A stretch of DNA of 64,000 bases from Manganitrophus sp963718695 (lineage in GTDB: Bacteria > Nitrospirota > Nitrospiria > SBBL01 > Manganitrophaceae), in assembly GCA_963718695.1 (NCBI GenBank), contig OY970371.1, positions 2,976,001 to 3,040,000 on the forward strand, in the 5' to 3' direction. Each line of letters starts with the position of its first letter. Position 1 is the stretch's first letter. The translations under genes and the position numbers were made by a program. The notes beneath the pieces were generated by a model. It searched no databases, was not told the origin of the DNA, and was given only the letters and a program-made list of their open reading frames with translations. Shown here in pieces: positions 35,830-44,897 of the stretch.

Positions 35830-35886
35830 GCCCCCACCTGACCTCTTCCACCAAGGGGGAGGAAACAGGCTGGGGGCTTTTCTTTT
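35830..35886 (+). terminator. Long-stem terminator after the TPR gene
   Basis: GCCCCCACCTG...CTCTTCC pairs with GGAGGAAACAGGCTGGGGGC over about 20 bases with small bulges, followed by TTTTCTTTT. It lies between convergent genes (TPR, plus; hemG, minus) and may serve both. Confidence 0.65.
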
Positions 35887-35888
35887 AT

Positions 35889-37310
35889 TCAGGTTATAGA
35901 AGAGACCGAACGAACGATCTTCTCTGCCGCCTCCATCCCCTGATGAATGCAATCCGGAAGGCCGACCCCGCGGTAGGCGGCCCCGATAAGGTAGAGGCCG
36001 CGGTGCTTCGCCGCCTCTTTTTCGACCGACGCCACCCAGTCGAGGTGGCCGACATGGTACTGCGGGTTCGCCTTGATCCAACGGAAGTGCCGCGCCACCA
36101 CCGGTTCGGCTTCGATCTTTAAAATCGACCGGAGCTCTTCCCGGACGATCGAAATAAGCGACGCATCGTCCAAACCGACAACCTCTTCCTGATGCGCTCC
36201 CCCCAGAAAAGACCGGATCAAAACATGCCCCTCGGGCGCCCGGCCGGGGAACTTGGTGGAGGTCCAGGTCGCCGCCATGATCTTTCTCTTCTCCCGCCGC
36301 GGGATGACAAACCCGAAGCCGTTCAGGGGATGGGGAACATCCGACTTCCGGAACCCCAACGAGACGGTCGCCGTCGAGACATATTCATTCTCCCGGAGCC
36401 GCTTCGCCAGCGGCGCATCCCATCCCTCGATCCAATCGGCCGCGGTGTAGGTCTTCGTCGTCATCACCACGGCATCGGCGAGAAGCCGCTCCCCATCGAG
36501 AGAGACTTCAAACTTTCCTTCGATCGGACGAACGCCAATGACCTTCCGTCCCGAGAGCAAAACCACGCGATCTAATTTCGATCGGACCGCCTCGATTAAA
36601 CCGGCCAGTCCGTCCCGGAGGGAGACAAAGAGGCTCCACTCGCTCTTTCGGGGCGGCTTCTTGGCGGCATCCCACCGCCGCATCCACATTCCCCAGACCA
36701 AGCTGCCATGTTCCTGCTCGAGCTGAGCGAACTGCGGAAAGGTCGCCATCATGCTGAGCTTTTCGGCATCCCCGGCATAAATCCCGGCGAGGATCGGCTC
36801 GGCAAATTGCTCGACCGCGGCCTGTCCCAACCTCCGGCGGACGAAAGAGGCGATGCTCTCATCGTTTGTCGTCCCTTTTCGCGGGATGAGGAGATCGAGC
36901 CCCATCCGCGCCTTTCCGAACGGCGACACCAGCGGGGAGAAAAGAAACGGCATCACCCGCCCCGGCACCATCAAGTTGAACCCTTCCGGAATCGAGCAGA
37001 GCCGCCCCTTCGAGAGAATAAAAATCGACTTCTCTACCGGGTTGGTCTGAATCAGCCGGTCGGTCAGCCCCAGCCGTTTGCAGAGATCGAGCGCCCACGG
37101 CTTCTGCGTGATGAACGAATCGGGCCCCCCTTCGATCACAAACCCATCCACCCGCTCCGTCACCACCTTGCCGCCTAACCGCGGCTCCGCCTCGATCAAC
37201 GTGCAGTCGACCGGAAGCCCCGCCTCCTTCATTTTCTCCTGGAGAAAATAAGCGGTCGAAAGGCCGGTGATGCCGCCGCCGATAATCACAACCTTTTTAG
37301 CCTGATTCAT
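35889..37310 (-). CDS. hemG: HemY-type protoporphyrinogen/coproporphyrinogen oxidase
   Basis: FAD enzyme of haem synthesis, 473 residues. The FAD-binding start is VVIIGGGITGLSTAYFLQEK, with LIEAEPRLGGKVVTERVDGF and GGPDSFITQKPWALDLC following, and the closing FAD segment is YLIGAAYRGVGLPDCIHQG. In related bacteria hemE, hemH and this gene form one unit. Here hemH lies 9 kb away on the same strand with transport and signalling genes between. Whether the substrate is protoporphyrinogen or coproporphyrinogen cannot be told; hence hemG/hemY naming is open. Confidence 0.92.
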   Translation of the reverse strand: MNQAKKVVIIGGGITGLSTAYFLQEKMKEAGLPVDCTLIEAEPRLGGKVVTERVDGFVIEGGPDSFITQKPWALDLCKRLGLTDRLIQTNPVEKSIFILSKGRLCSIPEGFNLMVPGRVMPFLFSPLVSPFGKARMGLDLLIPRKGTTNDESIASFVRRRLGQAAVEQFAEPILAGIYAGDAEKLSMMATFPQFAQLEQEHGSLVWGMWMRRWDAAKKPPRKSEWSLFVSLRDGLAGLIEAVRSKLDRVVLLSGRKVIGVRPIEGKFEVSLDGERLLADAVVMTTKTYTAADWIEGWDAPLAKRLRENEYVSTATVSLGFRKSDVPHPLNGFGFVIPRREKRKIMAATWTSTKFPGRAPEGHVLIRSFLGGAHQEEVVGLDDASLISIVREELRSILKIEAEPVVARHFRWIKANPQYHVGHLDWVASVEKEAAKHRGLYLIGAAYRGVGLPDCIHQGMEAAEKIVRSVSSIT

Positions 37311-37420
37311 CTTACCTTCCGTTGAGTTGAAAATCTTTTCGATTCTAACCTAAGAAGACTCCGGTTTCAAATCCGGACCTTAACAAAAACCCAGGCAGGC
37401 TTATGAACAAACACGTGATC

Positions 37421-37446
37421 GTCATTTCCGCTTTCGCGGGAATGAC
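37421..37446. repeat. Palindromic GTCATT..CGCTTTCGCGGGAATGAC element
   Basis: GTCATTTCCG and CTTTCGCGGGAATGAC form an inverted repeat just downstream of livF. The same family recurs as a larger copy at 57807-57888. This is a common kind of dispersed intergenic palindrome. Confidence 0.6.
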
Positions 37447-37496
37447 CGACAAAGACGACGCGAGTCAACCTGCCGGAAGGAACACCGAAGCCTTTC

Positions 37497-38198
37497 TTAC
37501 TCCGTCCCAAGATAAGCCTTCCGAACCTCATCATTATGCAACAGATCTTGGCAACGCCCCTGAAGCGAAACCCGGCCGTTCTGAAGAATATACGCATCCT
37601 CTCCCAAAGAGAGCGCCAGCTGCGTATTCTGCTCCACCAACAAAAGAGTGACTCCCTCCCGCCGGATCTTCCCGATCGCCTCAAACACCTCTTTGACCAG
37701 CAACGGCGCCAACCCCAGCGACGGCTCATCCAACATCAACAGCCGCGGCGACATCATCAGCCCCCTTCCGATGGCCAGCATCTGCTGCTCTCCGCCGCTC
37801 AAGGTTCCGGCAAGCTGCTCCTGCCGTTCTTTCAAGCGAGGAAAAAGAGTAAAAACCTCCTCCAGACGTTGAGAGCGGGTCGCGCGGGCGACGAACGCCC
37901 CCAACGTCAGATGCTCCAGAACAGTCATCCCCGGAAACACCCGGCGCCCCTCCGGAATATGCGCAATCCCCCGCGCCGCCGCCTGATGCGCCGCCAGCCG
38001 ATTCAGCGACTCCCCCTCGAACGTGATCTCCCCCGCCTGAATCGGCACCAGCCGCGAGATCGCTTTAAGACAGGTGCTCTTTCCCGCCCCGTTCGCACCG
38101 AGCAACACGGTGAGGCTGCCCGCGCGGACCTCGAAGCTCACCCCTTGCAGCGCCTTGGCATCGCCATAAGAGACGACGAGATCCGACACCCTCAACAT
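37497..38198 (-). CDS. livF: Branched-chain amino-acid type ABC transporter ATPase LivF
   Basis: ATPase subunit of 233 residues. Walker A is LGANGAGKST, the signature is LSGGEQQML, Walker B is LLMLDEPSLGLAP, and the H-loop is the usual VEQN (VEQNTQLALSLG). This LivF form lacks the long insertion of LivG. It overlaps livG by one base. The five-gene set livK-livH-livM-livG-livF runs on the minus strand from 41.9 to 37.5 kb. Confidence 0.93.
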   Translation of the reverse strand: MLRVSDLVVSYGDAKALQGVSFEVRAGSLTVLLGANGAGKSTCLKAISRLVPIQAGEITFEGESLNRLAAHQAAARGIAHIPEGRRVFPGMTVLEHLTLGAFVARATRSQRLEEVFTLFPRLKERQEQLAGTLSGGEQQMLAIGRGLMMSPRLLMLDEPSLGLAPLLVKEVFEAIGKIRREGVTLLLVEQNTQLALSLGEDAYILQNGRVSLQGRCQDLLHNDEVRKAYLGTE

Positions 38199-38920
38199 CA
38201 GCCCGCCCCCTCTCCGAGATAGGCCTTGATCACCTCCGGATGCAAGACGACCTCCGCGGTCGCCCCCTCCGCGATTTTCTCGCCGAAGTTGAGGACGACG
38301 ATCCGGTCCGAGAGGGCCAAGATTGCCTTCATCACATGCTCCACCACGATGAGGGTCAGCCCTTCTTGTTTTAACCCTTTCAGGAGGGCGACCGCTCCTT
38401 CGATTTCATGAGAGTGGAGGCCGCCCATCACCTCGTCGAGGAGGAGGATCTCTGGCTGCGTCGCGATCGCCCGCGCGATCTCCAGCTTCTTTCGCTGTCC
38501 GATCGTCAAGGTTCCCGCGAGGTCCCCCGCCCGGTCGGCGAGCCCCACCCGCTCGAGCGCCGACATCGCCCTCGGCCTTGCCGCTTTGACCCGCCGCGTG
38601 CGGCAGAGGGCGCCGACCAAGACATTTTCCAAGACGCTCAGATGCGCCATCGGCCGGACGATCTGAAAAGTCCGCGTGATGCCGAACCGCTTGCAGATGG
38701 CCGACGGCCGCATCCCGACGAGGTTCGTTCCGTCATAGAGGACCTCTCCCCGATCGGGCCGGAGAAAACCGGTGATCAGATGAAACAGGGTCGTCTTTCC
38801 GGCCCCGTTCGGGCCGATGAGACCAAGCGTCTCCCCCGGCGCCACGGCAAAGCTGACCTCTTTCACCGCCGTCAGCCCGCCGAACGATTTCGTGACCCCC
38901 TTCACCTCAAACCGCTGCAC
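38198..38920 (-). CDS. livG: Branched-chain amino-acid type ABC transporter ATPase LivG
   Basis: ATPase of 240 residues. Walker A is LIGPNGAGKTTLFHLITGFL, the signature region is LTIGQRKKLEIARA, Walker B is EILLLDEVMGGL, and VEHVM marks the switch. LTIGQ in place of LSGGQ is a usual LivG variation, since LivG often reads LPYGxQR. It pairs with LivF on the LivH/LivM dimer. It overlaps livM by 14 bases. Confidence 0.92.
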   Translation of the reverse strand: MQRFEVKGVTKSFGGLTAVKEVSFAVAPGETLGLIGPNGAGKTTLFHLITGFLRPDRGEVLYDGTNLVGMRPSAICKRFGITRTFQIVRPMAHLSVLENVLVGALCRTRRVKAARPRAMSALERVGLADRAGDLAGTLTIGQRKKLEIARAIATQPEILLLDEVMGGLHSHEIEGAVALLKGLKQEGLTLIVVEHVMKAILALSDRIVVLNFGEKIAEGATAEVVLHPEVIKAYLGEGAG

Positions 38921-39836
38921 CGCGTCTCCTCTTCCAAATCTTCCCGAGCGATCCGACGATCCCTTCCGGCATAAAGAGGATCACGACCACCACCAAGATG
39001 CCGTATAAAAGAAAATGCGCGGAGAGAAACCAGAGGCGCAGCCCCTCGCTCAGCAAGGTAATCGCCACCGCGCCGACGGCCGGTCCGTAGACGGTCCCGA
39101 TCCCGCCGATGATCGCCAGGAGGACCATCTCCACCGACCGCTCGACCGTCAGGGTCGAGGCGGGATCGATGAAGCCGATGTAAAAGGCGTAGAAGCTCCC
39201 CCCCAGCGCCGTGAAAAAAGCGCTGGCCAGCAGCGCGGCCAGCTTGTAGCCGAGAAGGTTCACCCCGAGGCTCTCGGCCGCTTCCTGGTCTTCGCGGATC
39301 GCAAAAAGATAATATCCCCACTTCGAATGGCGGATCAACACCGCCGCCAGCAGCGTCACAAAAGCGATGAAAAGCGCCGCGTAATAGAAGTGCACCTTTT
39401 GCGTAAAGAGGGGGCGGAGGACCAACAGTCCTTCCGATCCCTGCGTCACCTCTTTCCAATTCTGGGCGACCAGCCGCAACACCTCCGCCAACGCAATGGT
39501 GGCCAGGGCGAAGTAAGGCCCTTTCAACCGGAAACAGATCCAGCCCAACAGGAGAGCGACCAGCAGGCTCAGCGCCCCTCCCAGCCAGACCCCCTGCCAT
39601 CCCGGAAGCCCCCACTCCAAATGGGCCAGCACCGCGGTGTAGGCGCCGATCCCGAAAAAAGCGGCATGCCCCAATGAAAGCTGTCCGGCAAACCCGCCGA
39701 TGAGATTCCAGGCCGTTCCGAGAATGACATTCAGCAGAAGAAGAATGAAGAAGTGGAGGAGAAATCCCTCTCCGGAGAGAAGGGGGACGGACGCCATGAC
39801 CAGGAGCGCCCCCCACAGAAGGAGATGGTCCCTCAT
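38907..39836 (-). CDS. livM: Branched-chain amino-acid type ABC permease LivM
   Basis: Inner-membrane permease of 309 residues with about ten helices. Family marks: NVILGTAWNLIGGFAGQLSL with GHAAFFGIGAYT, GPYFALATIALAEVLRL, and IGGIGTVYGPAVGAVA. It ends in a basic tail (KIWKRRRGAAV). It overlaps livH as ATGA, implying coupling. Confidence 0.93.
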   Translation of the reverse strand: MRDHLLLWGALLVMASVPLLSGEGFLLHFFILLLLNVILGTAWNLIGGFAGQLSLGHAAFFGIGAYTAVLAHLEWGLPGWQGVWLGGALSLLVALLLGWICFRLKGPYFALATIALAEVLRLVAQNWKEVTQGSEGLLVLRPLFTQKVHFYYAALFIAFVTLLAAVLIRHSKWGYYLFAIREDQEAAESLGVNLLGYKLAALLASAFFTALGGSFYAFYIGFIDPASTLTVERSVEMVLLAIIGGIGTVYGPAVGAVAITLLSEGLRLWFLSAHFLLYGILVVVVILFMPEGIVGSLGKIWKRRRGAAV

Positions 39837-40705
39837 AGACGCGACCTCCCGAAGAGGCCCGACGGTTTGACCAGCAGCACCCCCAAGAAAAGAAGCAGGC
39901 CGATCGCGTCTTTATACCCGGTGGAGACATACACCGCGCCGAGCGACTCGGCGACCCCCAGGAGGAGCCCGCCGATCATCGCGCCGGTGATGCTCCCCAT
40001 TCCTCCGAGGACGGTGACCACGAAGGCCTTGAGGGTAAACGGCCCCCCGACCGCCGGAAAAATATAATAGATCGGATCGAGCAGGCTGCCGGCCGCGCCG
40101 ACGAGGGCCGCGCCGATCCCGAAGGCGACCAGGCCCATGCGGCGCGCATCGATCCCGATCAACATCGCCGCTTCCCGGTCCTCCGCCGTCGCCCGAATCG
40201 CCATCCCGGTCCATGTTTTCATTAAGAAAAGATAAAGAGAGACGGCCATGACGATGGTGACCAAAAAGGAGATCGACATCGGAACGCTGAGGCTGATCGG
40301 ACCCAGGTAGAAGACCGATCCGGAGTAAGCGGTGGTGACGTTTCGATAATCGGCGCCGAAGAGAAGAAGAATGCCGTTGGAAATGATCAGGCCGAGACCA
40401 ACCGTTAATAAGATCTGGTTCTCTTCCTTCGCCCGGAGGACCGGCTGGATGAAGATCCGTTCAATCGCGGCCCCGAAGAAGAAGAGGGCCGGGACGACGA
40501 TGAGGAGGGAGAGGAAAGGATCGATGCCGCGCGTAAAAAGAGCATAGGTCAGATACATCCCGACCGTCATCAATTCGCCGTGGGCGAAATTGATCACCCG
40601 CATCACCCCGAAGATCAGGCTCAAGCCGATCCCGATCTGGGCATAAAGACCGCCGGTGAGAAGGCCGGAGAGAAGCGTCTGCAGAAAGATGAGAAAAGGG
40701 CTCAT
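39833..40705 (-). CDS. livH: Branched-chain amino-acid type ABC permease LivH
   Basis: Inner-membrane permease of 290 residues. Marks: GGLYAQIGIGLSLIFGVMRV followed by INFAHGELM, and VVTVLGGMGSITGAMIGGLL near the end. Partner of LivM. Ten bases separate it from the binding-protein gene. Confidence 0.93.
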   Translation of the reverse strand: MSPFLIFLQTLLSGLLTGGLYAQIGIGLSLIFGVMRVINFAHGELMTVGMYLTYALFTRGIDPFLSLLIVVPALFFFGAAIERIFIQPVLRAKEENQILLTVGLGLIISNGILLLFGADYRNVTTAYSGSVFYLGPISLSVPMSISFLVTIVMAVSLYLFLMKTWTGMAIRATAEDREAAMLIGIDARRMGLVAFGIGAALVGAAGSLLDPIYYIFPAVGGPFTLKAFVVTVLGGMGSITGAMIGGLLLGVAESLGAVYVSTGYKDAIGLLLFLGVLLVKPSGLFGRSRL

Positions 40706-40715
40706 GCAGGCCCTT

Positions 40716-41921
40716 TCATTTTTTGGCCCGCTCTTTCCAAGAAGGGATCGGAGAGATGATTTTGGCGGCGGCGAACGACGCGGGCCAGACCGTCACCGGC
40801 CGGCCGTTGAGGACCTGGAGGACCGGCATCTCGTGCCGGTTCTGATTTGTGAAACCGTCGTAGCTTTCGAACTTGATCGGCCCGAAGGGGGTCTTCAAAT
40901 CGGTCTGCGTGAGGGCATCGCGCAGCTTGGCCGGCTCGGTCGCGCCGGCCCGCTGCAGCGCGTCGGCCAGGACAAACACCGCCGCATAACTCTCCGCCGC
41001 ATGATAAGTCGGCGGGCGTCCATACGCCTTCTGATAGTCGCCGGCAAACGCTTTCGATCCCGGAAAAGGCTGGTCCGCGGTCCACTGCGTATTGGTCAGA
41101 AGGTACTCGGCGTCGCGCCCGGCCCCTTCTAAAAACTCCGGAGTGGTGAAGCCCGCACCCGCCCCGGCGAACGCCTTGGGATTCAGATCGACCTCGTGCG
41201 CCTGCCGCATCAAAAGAATCGCATCCTGAACGTAGGAAACCATAAAGACCACATCGGGCTGGCTCCCCTTGACCTTCAAGAGCGTCGGCTTAAAATCGGC
41301 CGACCCCTTTTCATACTGCTCGACCAGGCGGACGTCGATCCCGTTTTTCTTGGCGTCTTCCTGAATCGATTTTGCGGTGCTGGAGCCGAAGAGGGTACTC
41401 TCGTGGATGATCGCCAGCGACTTCGGCTTCACCGTCTGGCGAAGCGCCTCCATCATGCTGCCGGCATAAACCGACGAAGGGGCATTGATCCGAAAGACCC
41501 ACTCAAACCCCTGCCGCGTGATTTCATCCGAAGCGCCGGTGGGGCAGAGAAAAGGAATGCCGTTTCGATTGGCGACCCCCGCCGCGGCAAAGGTCGATTG
41601 GCTGGTGTAGGCCCCCGCGATCGCGACGACCTTGTGCCGGCCGATCAGGCTCTCCACCGCCGAAATCGCTCCTTGGGTTTTTCCGCCGTCGTCTTCATAG
41701 ATCAATTGCAGCGGGCGGCCGAGCACCCCGCCTTTCGCGTTGATCGTCTTGAGGGCGAGATCGTACCCGTTCTTCTGCGCCGTCCCGAGCGGCGCCTCCG
41801 GGCCGGTCAATGTCGTGATCACGCCGATCTTAATCGGATCCGCGCCCCACAGGGAAGACGTAAGGAGTCCTGAAAGGAGAATCGCGGTCGAAAGGAGACA
41901 TTTCGGAAGGAGATACTTCAT
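40716..41921 (-). CDS. livK: Periplasmic amino-acid-type binding protein (LivK family)
   Basis: A signal peptide (CLLSTAILLSGLLTSSLWG) precedes the mature start ADPIKIGVITTLTGPEAPLG. The fold is the type I periplasmic binding protein with GYDLALKTINAKGGVLGRPL, IAGAYTSQSTFAAAGVANRN and GFEWVFRINAPSS. I start at M7 of the longer frame (41921). The ligand may be leucine-type amino acids, but this family also carries urea, amides or aromatic acids. No urease or amidase is near, so the substrate stays open. Confidence 0.88.
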   Translation of the reverse strand: MKYLLPKCLLSTAILLSGLLTSSLWGADPIKIGVITTLTGPEAPLGTAQKNGYDLALKTINAKGGVLGRPLQLIYEDDGGKTQGAISAVESLIGRHKVVAIAGAYTSQSTFAAAGVANRNGIPFLCPTGASDEITRQGFEWVFRINAPSSVYAGSMMEALRQTVKPKSLAIIHESTLFGSSTAKSIQEDAKKNGIDVRLVEQYEKGSADFKPTLLKVKGSQPDVVFMVSYVQDAILLMRQAHEVDLNPKAFAGAGAGFTTPEFLEGAGRDAEYLLTNTQWTADQPFPGSKAFAGDYQKAYGRPPTYHAAESYAAVFVLADALQRAGATEPAKLRDALTQTDLKTPFGPIKFESYDGFTNQNRHEMPVLQVLNGRPVTVWPASFAAAKIISPIPSWKERAKK

Positions 41922-42010
41922 CGGGCGCATTATGACCAATCGCTTCGGGCAAAGTCAAGATCCGGCGCGTTGCGGGAGATGTTGACGGGAGATGTTGAAA
42001 GGCCGGCGCG

Positions 42011-43633
42011 TTACCTTTCGGACAATGCCTGATCAGACGTGGCCGGGGGGGTCGCTTTTTCGGAATCAGGATGAGAAGAATCGGACAGCGGCTCAGGGAG
42101 GAAAATCGTAAAGGTCGATCCCCGGCCCAATTGGCTTTGGACCTCGATCGTTCCCTGAAGGACTTCCACCATCTTTTTGACAATCGTCAACCCTAAGCCG
42201 CTCCCGTCGACTTTTCGGGTCATCGTGCCGTCGATCTGCCGGAAGGGATCGAAGATGACCGAGAGATCATCCTCTTTTATTCCAATGCCGGTGTCGGCGA
42301 TCGACAAAAGGACCCCCCTCTTGGCATTCACTGCGCAGATCGTGATCGCCCCTTGCTCAGTGAACTTGATTGCATTGGTCAGCAGATTCAAGAAAATCTG
42401 TTTGATCTTTAAGGCGTCGCTTCGAATGGGTTTTAAATCATCCGCAATGTTCCAGACGACCTCGATTTTCTTGCCGTTTATCAGCGGTTTGACATTCTCG
42501 AACGCGGCGGAAAGAAGTTGTCTTAAATCAATGGGATCGAGGATCAGCGGCATCCGGCCCGATTCCATCTTGGAGAGATCCAACAGATTATTGATCAGCT
42601 CCAGAAGTGCGACGGCATTCCGATGGACCCCTTCAAGCGGGACCATCTGCGCTTCGGTGATCTCGCCGTAAATGCCTTCTAAATGAAGCACGGTGTAACC
42701 GAGAATGGCATTGAGCGGTGTCCGCAGCTCGTGTGAGACGTTCGAGACGAATTCCGATTTGAGCCGGGTGGCCGCTTCCGCCTCCCTCTTTTTTTGTTCC
42801 AACTCCCGGATGGTCTGCTCCAGTCTTTCCTGCACCTGTTTTTGATCGTTCACATCGGTGGAGGTTCCGAGCCAAGCGAGAATCCGCCCCTGGGAATCCC
42901 GCTCCGGAAAAGCGCGAATCAGGTGCCAGCGATAGCTCCCATCGGCCCGCTTGAGCCGGCATTCCATCTGATACTCTTTCTCCCGTCGAAGGGCCTCCTC
43001 CCAGCATGCCAACGCCGGCGGAAGGTCCTCCGGATGGATCACCCGGTTCCAACCCCATCCCTCGCTCTGCTCAAAAGTGAGGCCGGTATAGTTAAACCAC
43101 GGTTGGTTGAAGAAATCGACGGCTCCATCCGGCTGGGCAATCCAGACGATCTGCGGGATGGCATGGGTCAGATGCCGGTACCCCTGTCCGTCGGCGGCTT
43201 GCTTTTTTAAAGAAAGGATTCCCTCCTGCCGCAAGATCTCACCCCGTTTCTGCATTCCGGTCAGGACCGACACCTTCGTCTTGAGCGCTTCCGGATCAAA
43301 CGGCTTGAGGATATAATCGACCGCCCCGACCGAATACCCCTTCTCCCTATCTTCGTCTGTTTTATTCACGGCGGTAATGAAGATGATCGGAATGTCGCGG
43401 GTTTTCGGGCGCTCGCGGATCAAAGCGGCGGTCTCGAAACCGTTGAGCCCCGGCATGCAAACGTCCAACAGAATGAGGGAGAACGGCTCCTTCAGAAGGA
43501 GTCTCAGCGCTTCCATCCCGGAGTGGGCCCGGACCAAGCGATAATCGGGAGCCTCCAGGGCGGCCTCCAGCGCAAGAAGGTTCTCCGGATGGTCATCCAC
43601 CAGTAATATATTCACTTTCTGTGTTGCAGGCAT
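42011..43633 (-). CDS. Hybrid signalling protein: receiver, PAS, histidine kinase
   Basis: About 540 residues, no membrane helix. Receiver first (ILLVDDHPENLLALEAALEA; phospho-acceptor near D55 in ILLDVCMPGLNGFE; lysine in ILKPFDPE), then a PAS/PAC unit (IVWIAQPDGAVDFFNQPWFN), then HisKA with H301 (SNVSHELRTPLNAI) and HATPase (LTNAIKFTEQG, DTGIGIKED, GSGLGLTIVKKM). Start at 43633 has a purine-rich site; 43684 is a longer option. Next to a shorter protein of the same plan, 250 bases upstream on the same strand. Confidence 0.9.
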   Translation of the reverse strand: MPATQKVNILLVDDHPENLLALEAALEAPDYRLVRAHSGMEALRLLLKEPFSLILLDVCMPGLNGFETAALIRERPKTRDIPIIFITAVNKTDEDREKGYSVGAVDYILKPFDPEALKTKVSVLTGMQKRGEILRQEGILSLKKQAADGQGYRHLTHAIPQIVWIAQPDGAVDFFNQPWFNYTGLTFEQSEGWGWNRVIHPEDLPPALACWEEALRREKEYQMECRLKRADGSYRWHLIRAFPERDSQGRILAWLGTSTDVNDQKQVQERLEQTIRELEQKKREAEAATRLKSEFVSNVSHELRTPLNAILGYTVLHLEGIYGEITEAQMVPLEGVHRNAVALLELINNLLDLSKMESGRMPLILDPIDLRQLLSAAFENVKPLINGKKIEVVWNIADDLKPIRSDALKIKQIFLNLLTNAIKFTEQGAITICAVNAKRGVLLSIADTGIGIKEDDLSVIFDPFRQIDGTMTRKVDGSGLGLTIVKKMVEVLQGTIEVQSQLGRGSTFTIFLPEPLSDSSHPDSEKATPPATSDQALSER

Positions 43634-43888
43634 TTTCTTCTTCCACAAAGCGGCGCCTGACCTAAAGACTGTCTCATTGTACAAAATTCACTTTACCGGA
43701 AACAAGGGGAGAATGGATCGTGTCGTCACGAGAATCCGGGGATGAGGAGATCAAGACCAAAGCGCCTGTAGCGCAGACGGCCGTCGCGCGAGGGGGTTTA
43801 GGCGAAACCCCACGCGATGAAAGTCTGGTGGAGGAAGTGAGGGGCTGCACTCCGAAAAGGGGTGAAAAGGGAGTAAAACAGAGCGGGA

Positions 43889-44734
43889 TCAGGAAGATCG
43901 TTTCGTTTTCTTTCCTTCCGTTTCTTCCTGCTTTTTCTGATCATGGATGTCCATCGCACTTCCAAACCAGCCCATCAGCTTACCTTTCAGATTTCTCTCC
44001 GGAGCGGTCCGGATACGATGCCAGCGATAACTTCCATCTTTCTTTTTCAGGCGGCATTCGATATCGGAGCTCTTCCCGACACGGATGGCGCGGGCCAGTT
44101 TGTCGAGACAGAACTGAAGATCATCCGGATGCAGCGCCGCCACCCATCTCCACCCTTTGCTCTGATCGAAGGTCATTCCGGTGTAGTTGCGCCACTGCTT
44201 ATTGATATGATCGATCGGACCGTCGGGAGAGGCGGTCCAGACGATGATCGGCATCGCCTCCGCCAAACTCCGGTATCGGTGCCTCCGTTCATTCAGGTGA
44301 AGAACATCGACCAGCTGTTTGGGTTGGTTCTCCTTGTTGAAGATTTCGACCAGCGCGGCCACTTTTGCACGGACGATCTCCGGATCAAAAGGGGTAAAGA
44401 GGTAATCGACCCCGCCGGCGGAGTAACCTCTCAGGACGTATTCATAGGCCTTATGGATGGCGCTCATGAAAATAATCGGGATGTGCTGCGCCGATTCCCG
44501 CTCTTTGATCAGCTTGGCGGTCTCGAACCCATTGAGGCCCGGCATCTGCACATCCAAGAGAATCAGTGAAATAGGCTGACTCAGGAGACATCTCAATGCC
44601 TCCTCGCCGGAGCGCGCCTTCACAATGTGATACCCGGGCGATTCCAGGATCGCTTCCAAAGCAAGCAGATTCTCTGAATGATCGTCTACAAGGAGGATAT
44701 TTATTTTCGAGGGATTTTCCATGTCGGTTAACAT
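43889..44734 (-). CDS. Receiver-PAS protein without kinase domain
   Basis: About 280 residues. The receiver (INILLVDDHSENLLALEAIL; D61 in ILLDVQMPGLNGFE) and the PAS unit (IVWTASPDGPIDHINKQWRN; DGSYRWHRIRTAPERNLKG) track the neighbouring hybrid kinase at 42011-43633. The protein then ends with a basic tail (EEQ-type, ending KKTKRSS) where HisKA would begin. The upstream part of the longer frame runs through the divergent promoter region and permease gene and is not coding. Either a natural short regulator or a partial duplicate of the kinase. Start uncertain (44734 or 44722). Confidence 0.8.
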   Translation of the reverse strand: MLTDMENPSKINILLVDDHSENLLALEAILESPGYHIVKARSGEEALRCLLSQPISLILLDVQMPGLNGFETAKLIKERESAQHIPIIFMSAIHKAYEYVLRGYSAGGVDYLFTPFDPEIVRAKVAALVEIFNKENQPKQLVDVLHLNERRHRYRSLAEAMPIIVWTASPDGPIDHINKQWRNYTGMTFDQSKGWRWVAALHPDDLQFCLDKLARAIRVGKSSDIECRLKKKDGSYRWHRIRTAPERNLKGKLMGWFGSAMDIHDQKKQEETEGKKTKRSS

Positions 44735-44897
44735 TATATGAATTTCCGGAGACCAATAGCAAGGCCGGAAATACCTTAAGCGAGTCGTAAAATCTCCCTC
44801 GGTGGAGGTATCGGCGTTCTTAAAATAAGATTGTGGTCCCGGTTTTGACTGTGTATACTCCTCCGCTTGGAAGACTCCCCCGTCGGAACAGGCTCGG

